From positions 22,621,719 through 22,685,718 of the forward strand of contig CM043960.1 in assembly GCA_014529385.2 (NCBI GenBank): a stretch of 64,000 nucleotides of DNA. The letters are read 5' to 3'. Origin of the DNA: Adiantum capillus-veneris. Lineage: Eukaryota > Streptophyta > Polypodiopsida > Polypodiales > Pteridaceae. The notes beneath the pieces are model-generated. The model saw nothing but the letters and a program-made list of their open reading frames with translations, was not told where the DNA came from and ran no database searches. Within the stretch, counting starts at the first letter, position 1. Each line of letters opens with the position of its first letter. This document shows positions 42,950 to 55,049 of this stretch, in pieces. The position numbers and the translations under genes are program-made.

Positions 42950-44059
42950 GTATACCCCCCAAGCAACCCCCCTCCTTGATTTGGTCAACCCCCTCTTCTA
43001 GCACTATCTTGCATATGATTGGACCTCCTCAAGCTTGGCCAATCAGACTTAGTGCATATCAAGCAACAAGGGTAGTCTTGGGATAAGTGTGCCCCTTTTT
43101 CCTTTGAGAGAGAGGACTTGATAAATGCAAACATAATTAATTAAATCAACTAAGTTATCATAGGACCCCTTGGGAGGCTAACCAATAGGCTTTAGGCACA
43201 CCATGAGGGCAACATGAAGAGGAGCTTAATAAGTGTCCTATTTGTGTGTTCTCTCTCTAGCCCCTAGAATGAGGGCTTGTCCCCTCATGAGTAGGGATAT
43301 GATTTGAATTTTTGAACACCTTACCTTCAAGCACCTTAGTCATGGAGCACCTTAGCACCTTAGTACCTTAGTCATTAAACCCCTCAAGCACCTTAGTCAG
43401 CAAGCAAGACAAGCATCTCAAGCTTGGGCCGGGTTCCCACCTCAAGCACAACCCTAGCTTACTTAAGGTCAAAGGACTTTTAGCACTAACCTTTGGAGGT
43501 CTTTAATAAAGCTAACCCTAAGGTATTTAAGCTTCATTAGCTAGCCTTGCTCCTTGGGATATCATCTCTCATTTGGACCCCTTTACCATTGGCCCCGTGT
43601 TGAGATAGACCCGTAAGCACATATCTATATTCTAACCCTTGTTCCTGTCTATTCTCCCACATTAAATGATCAGTTTAATATGAGAAAATCATTTGGGTTG
43701 GTTAGATATTAGATTTTATGACACTACATTCGATTTTGATACAAAGTAAATCCAGTAAGTTAGAAAGACATCTTTTACTAGTGTCGTTCACACGTGCCAA
43801 TGAATTACAATTGACAATAATTCGATCTATAATTGATGGATTGAACTCACTATATTTGTGAACATGCTATTGTGCAACACGTCGTGTTCGACGCAAAGCC
43901 CATTTGCTTCGATTACAAGGGCATGAAACCTTGGCCAAGATATAAACATCTTGATTGGACTGTCCCACACCGTTGTTGCTACTCATAATACTTGTGAACA
44001 CAACAGTAAACATAAAGTTACTTTTAAACCTATTTCTGACTCGAAAAATGGTTCATAAT
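42241..44059. other. no gene seen
   Basis: A plus-strand frame at 42403-42690 has no recognisable domain. An (AG)n tract lies at 42903-42946. Short phrases (CACCTTAG, CAAGCACC) repeat between 43310 and 43420. Confidence 0.5.
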
Positions 44060-44278
44060 CCCAAACCTAAAAAGTAATCTTATAAAAAATGCAAATGGAC
44101 TCCAAAAGCGGCTAATAGAAATGCAAAAAACTTGTATGAACTATTGATAGACAAGTGGGCAATCCATATACAAAGCGGCAAACAAAAATGGCAAATTTAG
44201 AGATCGTTTCTGATTTTTTTTGTGTTTTTTGGTCAAAAACTCTAGAAACGGCTTGCGCACTTGCCATTTCTACTTGCC
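44060..44278. repeat. palindromic satellite-like array, first unit
   Basis: Contains the array vocabulary AAACGGCTTGCGCACTTGCC and CAAAGCGGCAAACAAAAATG around a centre ACTATTGATAG. It is separated from the main array by an unrelated ~1 kb insert. Confidence 0.6.
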
Positions 44279-45295
44279 TCTCTTATGTGTAGCGGAAATG
44301 TTTAAGGATTGAGCTCGGATCTAGTACTCCACACAAACACAAGATTACTTCACTTGAAAAGAGAAACTCAATTGAACACAATGAAGGAGAGAGAGATAGA
44401 GAGAGAGAGAGAAAAGAGAGACGACACTGCATGTCGGATCCCAACCACCCTAAAGGGTCCCCTTGCTTTGTTGCCAGAGCAAGTGCTTGCTTTTATTACT
44501 TGCACAAATGCTGATACAATGGTTCTAGATGTCAAGATGCTAATGGGTACTGGCTAGAGATGCTTGGTACTGCTCAGATGCTCATGGGTACTTGCTAGAG
44601 ATGCTTAGTATTGTTGAGATGTTGATGGGTACTTGATGTAGATACTTGGTACTGTGAGGCTAAGTGCTAAATACTGGAAACGCTAATGCATGCGACTAAA
44701 TTTTGTAGTCACTGGAGATAGAAGCTGAACGTTGATATGAGGAGGTGCTGAAAAACGATGATGCTGATGGTGGCGATACTGGCTAAAAAAACGCTGATTG
44801 GGGAGGCTGAAATTCTCTAAAGATAAGGATTAAAAAACGTTGGTGTTCGTAGGGCTGAAATCTGCTAACGCTAGGGTGCTGAAAATTTTGGCGATGAAAA
44901 GGGTCAACTCCTGAAATTCTGATGCTAATGCTGGTGTTGAAACTATAAACGCTAGAGAAGTTGGCTGAGGTGCTGTGGGTACTAGTTTAGGTACTGCATG
45001 GTACTATTGGTACTTGTTCTTGCCTTCAAGTGTGACCCCTAGGGTCACCTATATAACAAGGAAAAGTTGGGTCAAGCAATCATAAACTGAGCCTCCACGA
45101 TCCTTATCAAATAAATGCTTAAAATGTCACTTATTATTATTAAGTAACTTAAGGGACTATTCACATGCCTATATGCTCGATTGACTGTACTATACAAGAG
45201 AGGGTATGCAACAATGACCTGCTTGAACATGCACGTCCTGCCAGAGGCTACAAAGTGCCATGCTAGGTCCTAAGCTAACTAAAAGTGATGCAAAA
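44279..45295. other. ~1 kb insert inside the palindromic array, with 41-bp tandem units
   Basis: The insert has no array words. Three 41-bp units start at 44536, 44577 and 44618 (GATGCTcATGGGTACTtGCTA). A GA-rich tract lies near 44388-44413. No coding motif. It could be a solo LTR, unproven. Confidence 0.4.
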
Positions 45296-46487
45296 CTTTA
45301 GCAAAAGCTTGTCCACGTGACACATCTGCAATGCGCATGTGACAACCGCTTTGCACATGGCTTTCCCTTGTTCCTATTGATGGTTTGGGCAAGCTGTATG
45401 CGAAGCGATAAGAGGGGAACTTGTTTCTAAAGTTCATTTACATTTTCATGAAAAAGCACAAACAGACCCTCAAAAACGGCTTGTTCTCTTGACGTTTGCC
45501 CTTGCTGCTTCACACACGGCTTGCCCCTGTGTCTATTGATGGTTTGTGCAAGCCATGTGTGAAGTGAGAAAGCAAAAACGACAAGAGGACAAGCAATTTC
45601 TGGAGTCCCTTTGTGTTTTCTCTTTTACAAACACAAATGGACTTCAAATACGGTTTGCGCACTTGTCATTTTTGCTTGCTACTTTGCACACGGCTTACCA
45701 TTGTGCAAATTGATGGTTTGGATAGCTCAGTGAAAAGCGGCAAGCATAAACAATAAGAGGGTAAGTAGTCTATTTGCGTGTTTCAAAAGAAAAAAACAAA
45801 CGAACTCCAGAAACAACTAGCCCTCTTATCATTTGTGCTGACAAAAATGCATATAGCCTGCCCAAACCAACAATAGGAAAGTAGGCAAGCCATATACAAA
45901 ATGCGGCAAACAAAAATGTCAAGTGCGCAAGGTGTTTCTAAAGTCTATTTACATTTTTCTTAAAAAAGCAAACAAACTTTCAGAATCGTGTTTTGCACTT
46001 GCCATTCCTCCTTGCTGCTTTGTAGATGGTTTGCCCTTGTGTCTATTGATGGTTTGAACAAACTGTGTATAAAGCGGCAAGTACAAATGACAAGAGAACA
46101 AGCCATTTTTTAAGTTCATTTGCTTTTTTAATAGAACAAATGCAAATGGACTCAAAAAACATACTCCCCTCTTGCCATTTGTGCTAACAAGAACGCATAT
46201 GACTTGTTTAAACCATCAATACGTACAAGGGTAACCTGAATGAAAAGAAACAAGCAAAAATGTCAAGTGCAAACGCCATTTCTAAAGTTCGTTTGCATTT
46301 TTCACAGACTTTAGAAATGGCTTGCAAACTTGTCATTTCTGCTTGTTGCATGCGGGTTTAAGCAAGTCGTATACAAAGCAAAAAGTAAAAACGGCAAGAG
46401 GACGAGTTCGTTTGCATTTTTTCTCTTAAAAATGTAAACAGAGTTCAAAAATGGCTTGTGCACTTGTCATTTTTGTTTGCTTCTTTG
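45296..46487. repeat. palindromic satellite-like array, main block
   Basis: About seven units of 155-180 bp. In each, left-arm words (CGGCTTGCGCACTTGTCATT, TTTGCTTGC, GCTTTG, ACGGCTTGCCC) are followed, across a centre TCTATTGATGGTTTG, by their reverse complements (GGCAAGCCGT, CAAAGCGGCAAGCA, AATGACAAGTGCGCAAGCCG). A second dyad lies between units around TTTGTGTTTT...AAAACACAAA. No coding potential. Confidence 0.8.
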
Positions 46488-46714
46488 TGTTGGAATTAGG
46501 GTTGTAGGAAAACACACACAGCTTAGAGAAGATGAAGGAAGCTCAAGGGACACAACAGAGAGTTTACTACTTAGTGTGCAATGGAAAGATTGATAGCCCT
46601 AGAATGACGGGTGTATATACAATGCATGGGAAAAAAACCGCCTAGTGAGGGAAAAAATGCCCCGACGGTCCTAAGTGTGTTCACACACATCACTACCACA
46701 TGTATATGGTAACA
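46488..46714 (-). mobile_element. 3' LTR of the copia element (227 bp)
   Basis: On the minus strand it runs from TGTTACCATATACATG to TAATTCCAACA. The purine tract CCAGGGGGATT (46715-46725) precedes it. TG...CA ends are intact. Confidence 0.75.
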
Positions 46715-46779
46715 AATCCCCCTGGAGTGATGCGGTGAACGAGAGCTGGCACATGAATAAAGGGAAGTGCCATGCCATG

Positions 46780-47335
46780 AGGACATGATCAGTCCACAAA
46801 GGGGAGTAAGCCCAAAGCTTTGCGGAAAGCTTCAAACTTCTCATGAGACAATGCCTTTGTGAAAAAGAAGATCTGCAAGGTTGTCCTGTGTTGGCACATA
46901 AGCCAAGCTGATCTCGCCTGCTGAGAGCCTCTCCTTGACATAGTGGTAATGTACCTCAATGTGCTTTGTGCGAGCATGAAAAATTGGGTTCCTTGCAACT
47001 GCCAATGCGCTCTGACTGTTAGTGTGGATAGTGTTGGCAGTGTCCTGTCCAACACCCAAATGAGCCATAAGGCGTTTGAGCCATACACACTCAACCGTAG
47101 GCGTGAAGACTGCCCTATACTCAGTCTCACAACTAGAAGTGTCCATAGTAGGTTGCTTCTTTCTCAACCATGATATACATGAACTACCAAGCATGAAACA
47201 AAAAGCACTTGTGGACACTCGCGTGTCAAAACAACCAACCCAATCTGAGTCCGAAAAATCATGTAAGTTTGGCGAAAATGATCCACCGCTGGGATAAAAC
47301 AAGCCAAGATGTAAAGTGCCACTCAAGTATTGGAA
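46780..47335 (-). pseudogene. copia RNase H
   Basis: Reads FSDSDWVGCFDTRVSTSAFC, CISWLRKKQPT, SSCETEYRAVFTPTVECVWL, then TKHIEVHYHYVKERLSAGE and YVPTQDNLADLLF. These are the standard copia RNase H words with D, E and D sites kept. The C-terminal end continues towards the polypurine tract. Confidence 0.9.
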
Positions 47336-48190
47336 AATCCTCTTGACAGCCTGTCAATCCTCTTGACTACAAACTGAATATCTGGCTTCATGCTGCATAC
47401 ATAAATGAGGCATCCAACAATAGTTTGGTAAAGATTGACATCTGCAGGATCATCAGCATCATGAAGACTCAATTTCAAACCTGTTTCCATGGGAGTGGCA
47501 ATAGGTTTGCAATCCTCTAGTCCAAACTTAAATAGCAATGTCTCTATGTAACCTTGTCTGACAGAAGGTAATACCACCATCACATTGCTTAAATTGTATA
47601 CCCAAGTAATGATGCAACAACCCCAAATCTTTCATCGTGAAAGTAGCATTCAAATCAGCCTTAAATTCAACAATATGTCTCTCATTTGGTCCAATGATCA
47701 ACAAATCATTTACATAAAGAACCACAATGAGAAGTACATCACCCTCACACTTTACATACAATGTGCTTTCTGTTGGACTGTTATGAAAGCATCGTTTGAC
47801 CAAATGAGTGTCAGCCTTCTCATACCAAGCACGAGGAGATTGCACACCTTACCTCTTGTCCTTTCTTGACAAAACCGCGAGGCTACGTTACATAAACTTC
47901 CCCAAATATGTCACCATTCAAGAAAGAAATAACGATGTTTGACTGATGTACATCCCAACCAAAATGAGCTGCGAATGTAGATAGAACATGCACAGTAGTC
48001 ATACAACAAGTGGGAGAAAAAGTCTCTTCATAATCTTTGCCTTCCTACTGTGCATAACCCTTTGCAACAAGTCAAGCCTTATAGCGATCAATCTCACCAT
48101 CCGGCTTGCGTTTCAACTTGTAAACCCACTTTGTACCAATGGCCTTTTTGCCAGGAGGAAATCACATAAAGTCCATGTGTCATTTCTATA
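47336..48190 (-). pseudogene. copia reverse transcriptase, catalytic Asp changed
   Basis: N-terminal part: EKPLSFDKAENSKNWMVVMQ and SEYDALIE, then GHWYKVGLQ. The catalytic box reads VLYVNDLLIIG: Y-V-N-D where Y-V-D-D is required. Next come FTMKDLGLLHHYLGIQF and TPMETGLKLSLH, and YQTIVGCLIYVCSMKPDIQF. Frameshifts occur near 47340, 47560 and 47850. Confidence 0.85.
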
Positions 48191-48800
48191 AGTGCATCAT
48201 ATTCTGATTGCATGACAACCATCCAGTTTTTTGAATTCTCTGCTTTATCAAAAGACAGAGGTTTCTCAACATCATGTAGGTTAGACACAGCCAAAGCATA
48301 ACAATCTGATGCATAAGATGCATGGCGAGAACTTGAACGAGTACAACTAGACAATGGTGTATCCAATTTACTGTTACACAAAGTATGCACCAGCCATTTT
48401 GACATACCTCTAGCCTGCTCATTCTCAGCCCTTTCCGCATCAAGTACAACATGTACATCATTGCCCAAGGACAGAGTTTTTATGGGTCCACAAACATCAC
48501 TATGCACAAGCTACAACCTGCATGTGGCCCTAACTAAACCATCCTTTAGAAACTTCAAACGCTACATCTTACCCAAAATATAGCCTTCACAAACATGTTT
48601 GGTAGGTGCTTCAGGAGGCGGCAAAGAAGTTTTTCATCTGAAATAGCCTTGGAATTCACAATTACATTTGCAAAATTTTGCCCATACTTGTCATACAAAG
48701 TGAGCTTATACAACCCACAACATAAAATGCTAGATGCAACAATTTCATCACTGAAACTGAGATCAATGTACTGTACATTTGTCATCCACAAATTTTACTA
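48191..48800 (-). pseudogene. copia integrase remnant and linker, core deleted
   Basis: The pre-integrase region is visible (CGLYKLTLYDKYGQ, KHLPNMFVKAIF) and the core start SDVCGPIKTLSLGND (near 48490). The next residues are VHVVLDAERAENEQARG, a linker that normally follows the integrase, so the D-D-E core is missing by deletion. The linker then runs into RT. Confidence 0.7.
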
Positions 48801-49080
48801 CAAGACGAAGTTTAGCAAGTGCGGATACAAACAAAATATTCTTCTTGATCCCAGGTACATAAAGTGCATCAACAAGAGTGAAAGAACTATCATTTGCAGC
48901 ACTAAGCACAATCTTTCCAACTCCTTGAACCGAATAAGAGGCATCATTGGCACAAGTAGCTGAATTCCCGTGAGGGACAGACTCAAGAGAGGTGAAAAAA
49001 TCATGATGTGAGATAATGTGCTTTGTAGCACCATATCAAAATACCACACATGTGAATCTGCAGCAACTGACATGCATGCA
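48801..49080 (-). pseudogene. copia protease
   Basis: WYFD at the active site is followed after a frameshift by ATKHIISHHDFFTSLESVP, then GVGKIVLSAANDSSFTLVDA and LYVPGIKKNIL, the usual copia protease end before the pre-integrase domain. The Asp is kept but the frame breaks directly after it. Confidence 0.75.
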
Positions 49081-49189
49081 TCATGGATAGCAGGATTATA
49101 GGTACACTATGCACTAAAAGCCCATTCTGCATCAACATAAACATCACAATCTCTTTTCACAGAAGACTCATAATAGCTGCATTTGTAGT

Positions 49190-49668
49190 GGATCCAACAT
49201 TTTCAGTGAAACCACCCTCTTTCTTCTTAGCCTCTTTGGCCTTCAACTTAGGACACTGCTTAATCAAGTGGTCATTAGCTTTACATTAATGGCAATGCAT
49301 CTTCTTTTTGCCCTTATCACCAGGATTTCCAGCCGAATAGCTGCCGGTAGAAGCATTAGAAACATGTGATTTTCCACTCGCAGAAGAACCATAAGAAGTG
49401 GCCACATTGCTATTACCACCCTTTCTTTGAGTAGCAATAAAAGCCTGTTTAACTGCACGTTGTCTAGTCCTGTTTTTTTTGGAAAGTGACTCTTGCAACA
49501 ACAATGTGCACACTGCATCAAAATTGACAACTTCAGGATTTCCTTGGGTCATAAGTCTCCAAGTACATAGCAAAAGTGTGGTAAGAGTTTGGCAAGGCAT
49601 CAAGAACAGCCTACACAAGGAAACTTTTTGAAATGACTTCACCTGCAGAAATAAGTTGCTCATTGATA
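49190..49668 (-). pseudogene. copia gag C-terminal part with zinc knuckle
   Basis: Reads INEQLISAGEVISK, LDALPNSYHTF, EVVNFDAVCTLLLQESLSKK and a Gly/Ser-rich stretch, then CH-stop-CKANDHLIKQCPKLKAKE, a C-x2-C-x4-H-x4-C knuckle interrupted by a TAA. The N-terminal half is absent because array DNA resumes. Confidence 0.8.
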
Positions 49669-50165
49669 TCATATGGATTGCTCAATTGTCTATTGATGAT
49701 TTGAGCAAGCCGTATGTGTTCTTGTTAATAAAAATAGAAAGATGGCAAACCGTTTTTGAAGTATGTTTACATTTTTAAGAGAAAAAAACGCAGACTTTAG
49801 GAACAGCTTGTCATTTTGTTGTTTGTGCTGATCGCTTTGTATACGGCTTGTCCAAACCATCAATAGGTACAAGGGCAAACTGTTTGAGAAGCGGTAAACA
49901 CAAATGACAAGTGTATACACCATTTTTAAAGTCTCTTTGCGTTTTTTTAAATAAAATTTTTAAACACAAACGAACTTAAAAAACGGCTTGCACACTTGTC
50001 ATATGTGCTTGCCGCTTGGTATATGGCTTATCCACTTGCTTATTAATAGTTTGAGCTATCCGTATATGTTCTTATTAGCAAACACCACAAGACGACAAAT
50101 TGTTTTTGAAGTTTGTTTGTGTTAAAGAAAAAGTGCAAACGTATTGATTTATAAACGGCTTGTCG
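49669..50165. repeat. palindromic satellite-like array, continuation after the copia insert
   Basis: About three more dyad units; centres lie near 49690 (TCTATTGATGATTTGAGCAAGC), 49855 (CAAACCATCAATAGG, opposite orientation) and 50042. It then fades into AT-rich sequence. Confidence 0.75.
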
Positions 50166-50630
50166 TTTAAGTACATATTTAAGTTTAACCTTCAAACTAT
50201 AAATGTAAATTTTTAATTCAAAATGCAAATCTAATCGAAATGTTGATTTTAAATTAAACTTAAACATAATTGCATTTAACACATTGTAAAATCTATATTT
50301 TAAACTTAAATTTAACACTAGATATAAATCTAAACTTATAGTTTAAACTTAACTATAAATCCCAAATAATGAAATTTAAAAACATGAATCAAACACTTAA
50401 GTTTAAATCTAAAAATATAAACCCTAAATTTTTAAACTCAACATAAGTTGATAACAAAGTAAAAATGTAAATCTTACATTTTAAACATAAAAATAATCAT
50501 AAATTTAAAACTTAAAATTTAAATTTAAATTAAAACTTCAACCTTACATTGATCTTCAAAACAACTATAAGTAATTAACAAAAGAATAGTGTAATCCTTC
50601 ACATTCTATTTATTTTTTCTAAAACACAAA
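50166..50630. repeat. AT-rich degenerate TTTAAAC/TTTAAAT-type sequence
   Basis: Words such as TTTAAACTTA, AAATTTAAA and TAAATCTAAA recur without a fixed period. No gene. Confidence 0.6.
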
Positions 50631-50788
50631 TTTTAAAACATTGCTTTGAGTTTTGTTTATGTACGTGAGTGTTCGATTATGTGTACACAGGTCTACATTA
50701 TGCATGAGTAGATATGTAGTGTATGTGTGTCTTTTTTTGTGCACAACCGCACATCAAAGAGAGGGAAAGAGAGATGGTGGGTGGGAGT

Positions 50789-50790
<2 letters not shown>

Positions 50791-50833
<43 letters not shown>
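50791..50833. repeat. (AG)n microsatellite
   Basis: About 43 bases of AG within a GA-rich stretch. The region from 50630 to 51882 shows no gene. Confidence 0.9.
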
Positions 50834-50836
<3 letters not shown>

Positions 50837-51882
50837 AAGCTTATCTGCAACATAAGGGGGGAAGGTGGATGCCGCGAATAGCTCAAAATGAGCTCGCACT
50901 GCAACTCAAATTTTTTTTTTTTGCCCTCACGGACCGTCGATATTTACATCAATATCACAGTCAATATTTTTACGCGCATATTTACGCAGCGGGAAATCCA
51001 AAAAGTGCCACTCTTTTAGTCTCAATACGCTGAAGAGGTGCCAGTAGTGAAACTAAAATCTAAAGAAGCCTTGCACATGCGATTTTAATTTGTCTTTCTT
51101 TTTGTAAATGTATTTGATTGTGTTTTAGCCCTTATGTTTGTAAGATAATACTTTCTCGAACTTCATTAAGGTTCGTATGTGAAGCTAGTTGTGGACAAAT
51201 TCATCTTTTTGATCTTGGAATTCAATGGTTTGGCTGAATGATAGCACTAGGCTTGTGTTTGAGCCACAATAGCACGATACCATTAAGGTCCTCTCATATT
51301 GAAGAACCTTTTGGCATACCATTGTTTTCCAAAAAAAGATCAAAATAAAAAATATGTATAATTAAAACAATAAAAAACCACAAAGTGGGTTTTTAAATTT
51401 GATAGCATACACTATTTTGAGGCTTCAAACAAGTTGGTTTTTTCCCAAAATTAGTGTATGCATGGATCCTCATTATTTGGTTAAGCTAGCATTTTTTCAA
51501 ATGTAGCAACAAGATTAACCCACTTTGGCAACGTTTATTGGTCTGCCCAAAGGGCAAAGGCTATAGAGATGCCTTCTCTTTTTGTTGACTAAAATAGAAA
51601 AAAAGGTTGAGTTGTATTTTCAAGCATTTTTTGATAGACCAAAAATGCAGATTGATTGAAATAAGACACTGGACACTCATTTAAATATAGAGTGTGTAAA
51701 TCTAATGATGGACATGTCTTGAGTTTTGAAATATGAAATGAATGCTCATTTATAAAAAAAAAGATTTTGAACTGCCTTTGAAAGCATGAAACGTTGAGAG
51801 CGTTAGGTTAAATGATAAAGCCTTAGAGGCTCCACAAATCTTAAGACTCACCTTTTCATTTTGAAAAGTTCTTTCATCTTTG

Positions 51883-52253
51883 AAACTCTAAGGAAGGCAT
51901 CTATCCTTTACCCGCTTTAATCTTTAGAGATTTTTGTTAGTTTAAACTCTAAGGAAGGCATCTATCCTTTACCCGCTGTAATCTTTAAAGATTTTTTATT
52001 TTTATTTTTTATCTTAAGCTAAGTCTAGAACTTTAGAGATTTTTGTTAGTTTAAACTCTAAGGAAGGCATCTATCCTTTACCGGCTGTAATCTTTAGAGA
52101 TTTTTTATTTTTATTTTTTATCTTAAGCTAAGTCTAGAACTTTAGAGATTTTTGTTAGTTTAAACTCTAAGGAAGGCATCTATCCTTTACCGGCTGTAAT
52201 CTTTAGAGATTTTTTATTTTTATGTTTTATCTTAAGCTTAGTCTAGAACTAAA
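51883..52253. repeat. 109-bp minisatellite (about 3.5 units)
   Basis: AAACTCTAAGGAAGGCATCT starts at 51883, 51944, 52053 and 52162. The spacing is 61 then 109 and 109, so the first unit is shortened. Later units are almost identical, pointing to recent expansion. Confidence 0.9.
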
Positions 52254-52433
52254 GGATGTAGAACTTTTAAAGTAAGATCTTCAATGATCTAACGAGGACC
52301 TAAATTTTTTTCTCTTTTTGGCTTTCTAAAAAAACCCTTAATGTTGTGTTGGGTTAGAGAGATTTTCATTGTTTTCGGTGCATAATGAAAATTTATCTTT
52401 CATTTCATATCGTGACATATGTTTACTTTTTTT

Positions 52434-52585
52434 GCATTCTATTGTTTTAGAATGCTAAAATGAAGCTTCACCTTGCATAATTTTAGTAAATTTACACACA
52501 CACAAATATACATATGTTTTTTTTTTTTTTTGCATTCTATTGTTTTAGAATGCTGAAGTGAAACTTCACCTTGCATAATTTTGAT
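52434..52585. repeat. direct repeat pair containing a small hairpin
   Basis: GCATTCTATTGTTTTAGAAT followed by similar downstream sequence (GAARCTTCACCTTGCATAAT) appears twice. The word GCATTCTA-loop-TAGAATGC is an 8-bp hairpin. 52586-54280 has no gene; (TC)n lies at 53737-53773. Confidence 0.6.
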
Positions 52586-53735
52586 ATATTCTATATAAAC
52601 ACACCCATCTATTAATTAGTTCTTTTTATTTCACATTTCATTTCACAACTTCAGATGGATTTACATTTCTTGCATTCTATAGCTTGATTCCAATCAGTGT
52701 TAATGTTCGAGAAAGTCTCTTTTATTAAGCAATTGTCGGTCGAGTTTCCTCCTCACAAAGAAGAAAACCGGAAATACTAGCAAAAATGTTGAGATTTACA
52801 TAATTTTTGGACGACCTTCTCACATATTTCATCGGTTTTTCTTCTGTTTATCATGTTTGTAGGTAGCTAGTCTCAATTTTCAATCAGCTCAAGACTAAGC
52901 CGAGGCAATCCTTTCCCAAACACTAAAACCAATTTAATTCACCCTAACAATTTTATCACTTTCTTATTGTTTTTGAAAGCCATCGTGACTCTTTTACTTG
53001 TTTTTAAAGAAAGTAAAACTTTGAATTAACGAAAGTGAAAAGGTTACATGGACCCACAGGTAAGAAAAGGGTCACCCCGAGACGCTAGAGTTTTAGGACT
53101 TAGAACTTTAGAGGTTTTAAACTGGAATTTACAGCTTAGGGATCTAAAGTTTTAAGTTTGTAAAAGGAGCTCTAGAGCTTAAAGATGTAGAATTTTTAAA
53201 GTGGGGTCTAGAGCATAGGGCTTTAAAGCTTAGGTGTAGAGCTTAAGGGTGCTTTTTTGATTCAATTCCCTGTGCTTTTTTTTTAATAAAAAAAGCTTAG
53301 AGATGTAGAGATTTTAAAGTGGCATCTAGACTCAGAACAAGGCCTAAAATTAACGCATAATTTTTTTGTCAAGGGATATTTTGCCTATCAAAACAAGTGC
53401 TTAAAAAAAATCTCATGTCATTTGACATGCTAGAATCCCAAAATTGCCTGTCGTTTTTTGTGTTTATACCCTTAAGCTAGTGTTATATATGGAAAATTAT
53501 ATAAGTTAATCGTATTACACAAAGCATATGAAAGGGGGCTTGAAAAATTGCATGTCAAAAAAAAATTTCTACTATGCCTGGCAGGCCTGGTGATTTTATC
53601 ACTTATATTAAGTGAAAGAAGGCCAGTGCCGCGTAGTGTCATGGGCACTCTTGACAATTGCAAAAGCCAAGTAAAAATCATACAAGTTGTATGCTTGCAG
53701 ACAAATCAAACTATGCAAAGTAGTGATACTTCGTT

Positions 53736-53773
<38 letters not shown>

Positions 53774-54280
53774 GATTGTTGCTAACAAAATACAAGAGCT
53801 TCCTGCGGATAGGAGAGCTTTGAGTTGAGGGGAGCGGCCCCAAAATCATATGTCAAGCCGCGCAAATATATGGGGTTTTTGGTGACCACCTCCATCAATG
53901 GGGGGTTAGGAAACCATCAATTTACTCGCCATTCTTGACTGGAATTTCAGTGTGCAACCTATTGATGGGTTCCACATTAGCTGTTGTAGTTCCCTACAAC
54001 CACCTCCAATCACCTAAAGCCACTTGGTGGCATGGAAACAATGCCACATTAGCGTGCGGAATGTCTCTGCCACCTGCCAACCCATGCGTGCCACCTCAAC
54101 AGCCATCAACATAATACTTTGTCAAATTTTTTGTCTGTTGATGTGTCAATTGTGATGCATCCAATTGTGGCCTCCTTCCCTCCCGTACAACTGAGAATGG
54201 TAGTGCAGTAGCCATTTCCTATAAAACTTGCTTCCACTATGGCTCTCGGCCTTCGTCGGTCTTCTTGTGGTCGCCCACTA

Positions 54281-54322
54281 TTAATTATAGGGAATGGCCA
54301 TTTCACAACCATTCCCTACACC
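54281..54322. repeat. inverted repeat TAGGGAATGG / CCATTCCCTA
   Basis: A perfect 10-bp stem with an 11-base loop. It might be the end of a small inverted-repeat transposon, but no partner terminus was found. Confidence 0.45.
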
Positions 54323-54835
54323 TTGATAAGCATTAACGATTCATGACACTATAAGGAATATAGAGACCTTCATAGGGAAGACATCCGAGGTTGAGAAAGT
54401 GTGGGGTGCAAGGATGCATAAAAACAGCATTTGTGTTATATTTTGAATATGCTTATCTTGACGACAGCGTGTACGACACCAAATGGTGATAATTTCAAGT
54501 TTGTAATCTCGTTATGACCTTCATGACTATGCACTAGGACACATTGCGCTCTTGACTGCGGGACAAGGCACCACTTCTGTTTCTTATGAATTTTGGAGAG
54601 ACTTTGTGCCAACTCTCCAAAGTACTTCATATGGCACTTAAGTAGCTCATGTACTATATATAGCCATTCACTATTCTGCAAGGTGTTGTATAGAGAGAGA
54701 AGTTTGATCAATGCTTTGCTTTCCTTCATAGCTCTTTGAAGGCTGAATGCTTGGCATTAGAAGTGGAGAGCTCTCCTTCAATATCAACATGCACAACACA
54801 TAGAGCAAGTACAAATGTAGAAAGATCTCTACTAG

Positions 54836-54837
<2 letters not shown>

Positions 54838-54872
<35 letters not shown>

Positions 54873-55049
54873 ATCATGTAGAGAAGTTGTGTTATGCATA
54901 TTGTATGCAATGGTCATGAAAGTCTAACTCTAAGAGGTGCAGAGGTTGCAAATTGAGATCAAGTAGTTCTTAAGACAGGGCTTTGTGTCATTCAATGGGA
55001 TAAACATGCACTCAATGACACACACACACACACACGGGGGGGGGGGGGG
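54838..55049. repeat. (TC)n at 54838-54868, then (CA)n and 14 G at 55018-55049
   Basis: Separate microsatellites in otherwise non-coding DNA. 54323-56032 contains no supported gene. Confidence 0.85.

Larger units (their letters stand above)
46488..49668 (-). mobile_element. truncated Ty1/copia element inserted in the palindromic array
   Basis: Minus-strand order from high to low coordinates is gag, protease, integrase remnant, RT, RNase H, polypurine tract, 3' LTR. Array sequence stops at 46487 and resumes near 49669. The 5' LTR and the first part of gag are missing, and most of integrase is deleted, so the copy is dead. Confidence 0.85.

Noticed and set aside
50410-50430. AAACCCTAAA as an interstitial telomere repeat
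   Set aside because: Only one perfect word in AT-rich sequence; no tandem array.
51883-52253. Evenly spaced repeats as a CRISPR-like array
   Set aside because: Units are contiguous 109-bp minisatellite copies without unique spacers, in plant nuclear DNA.
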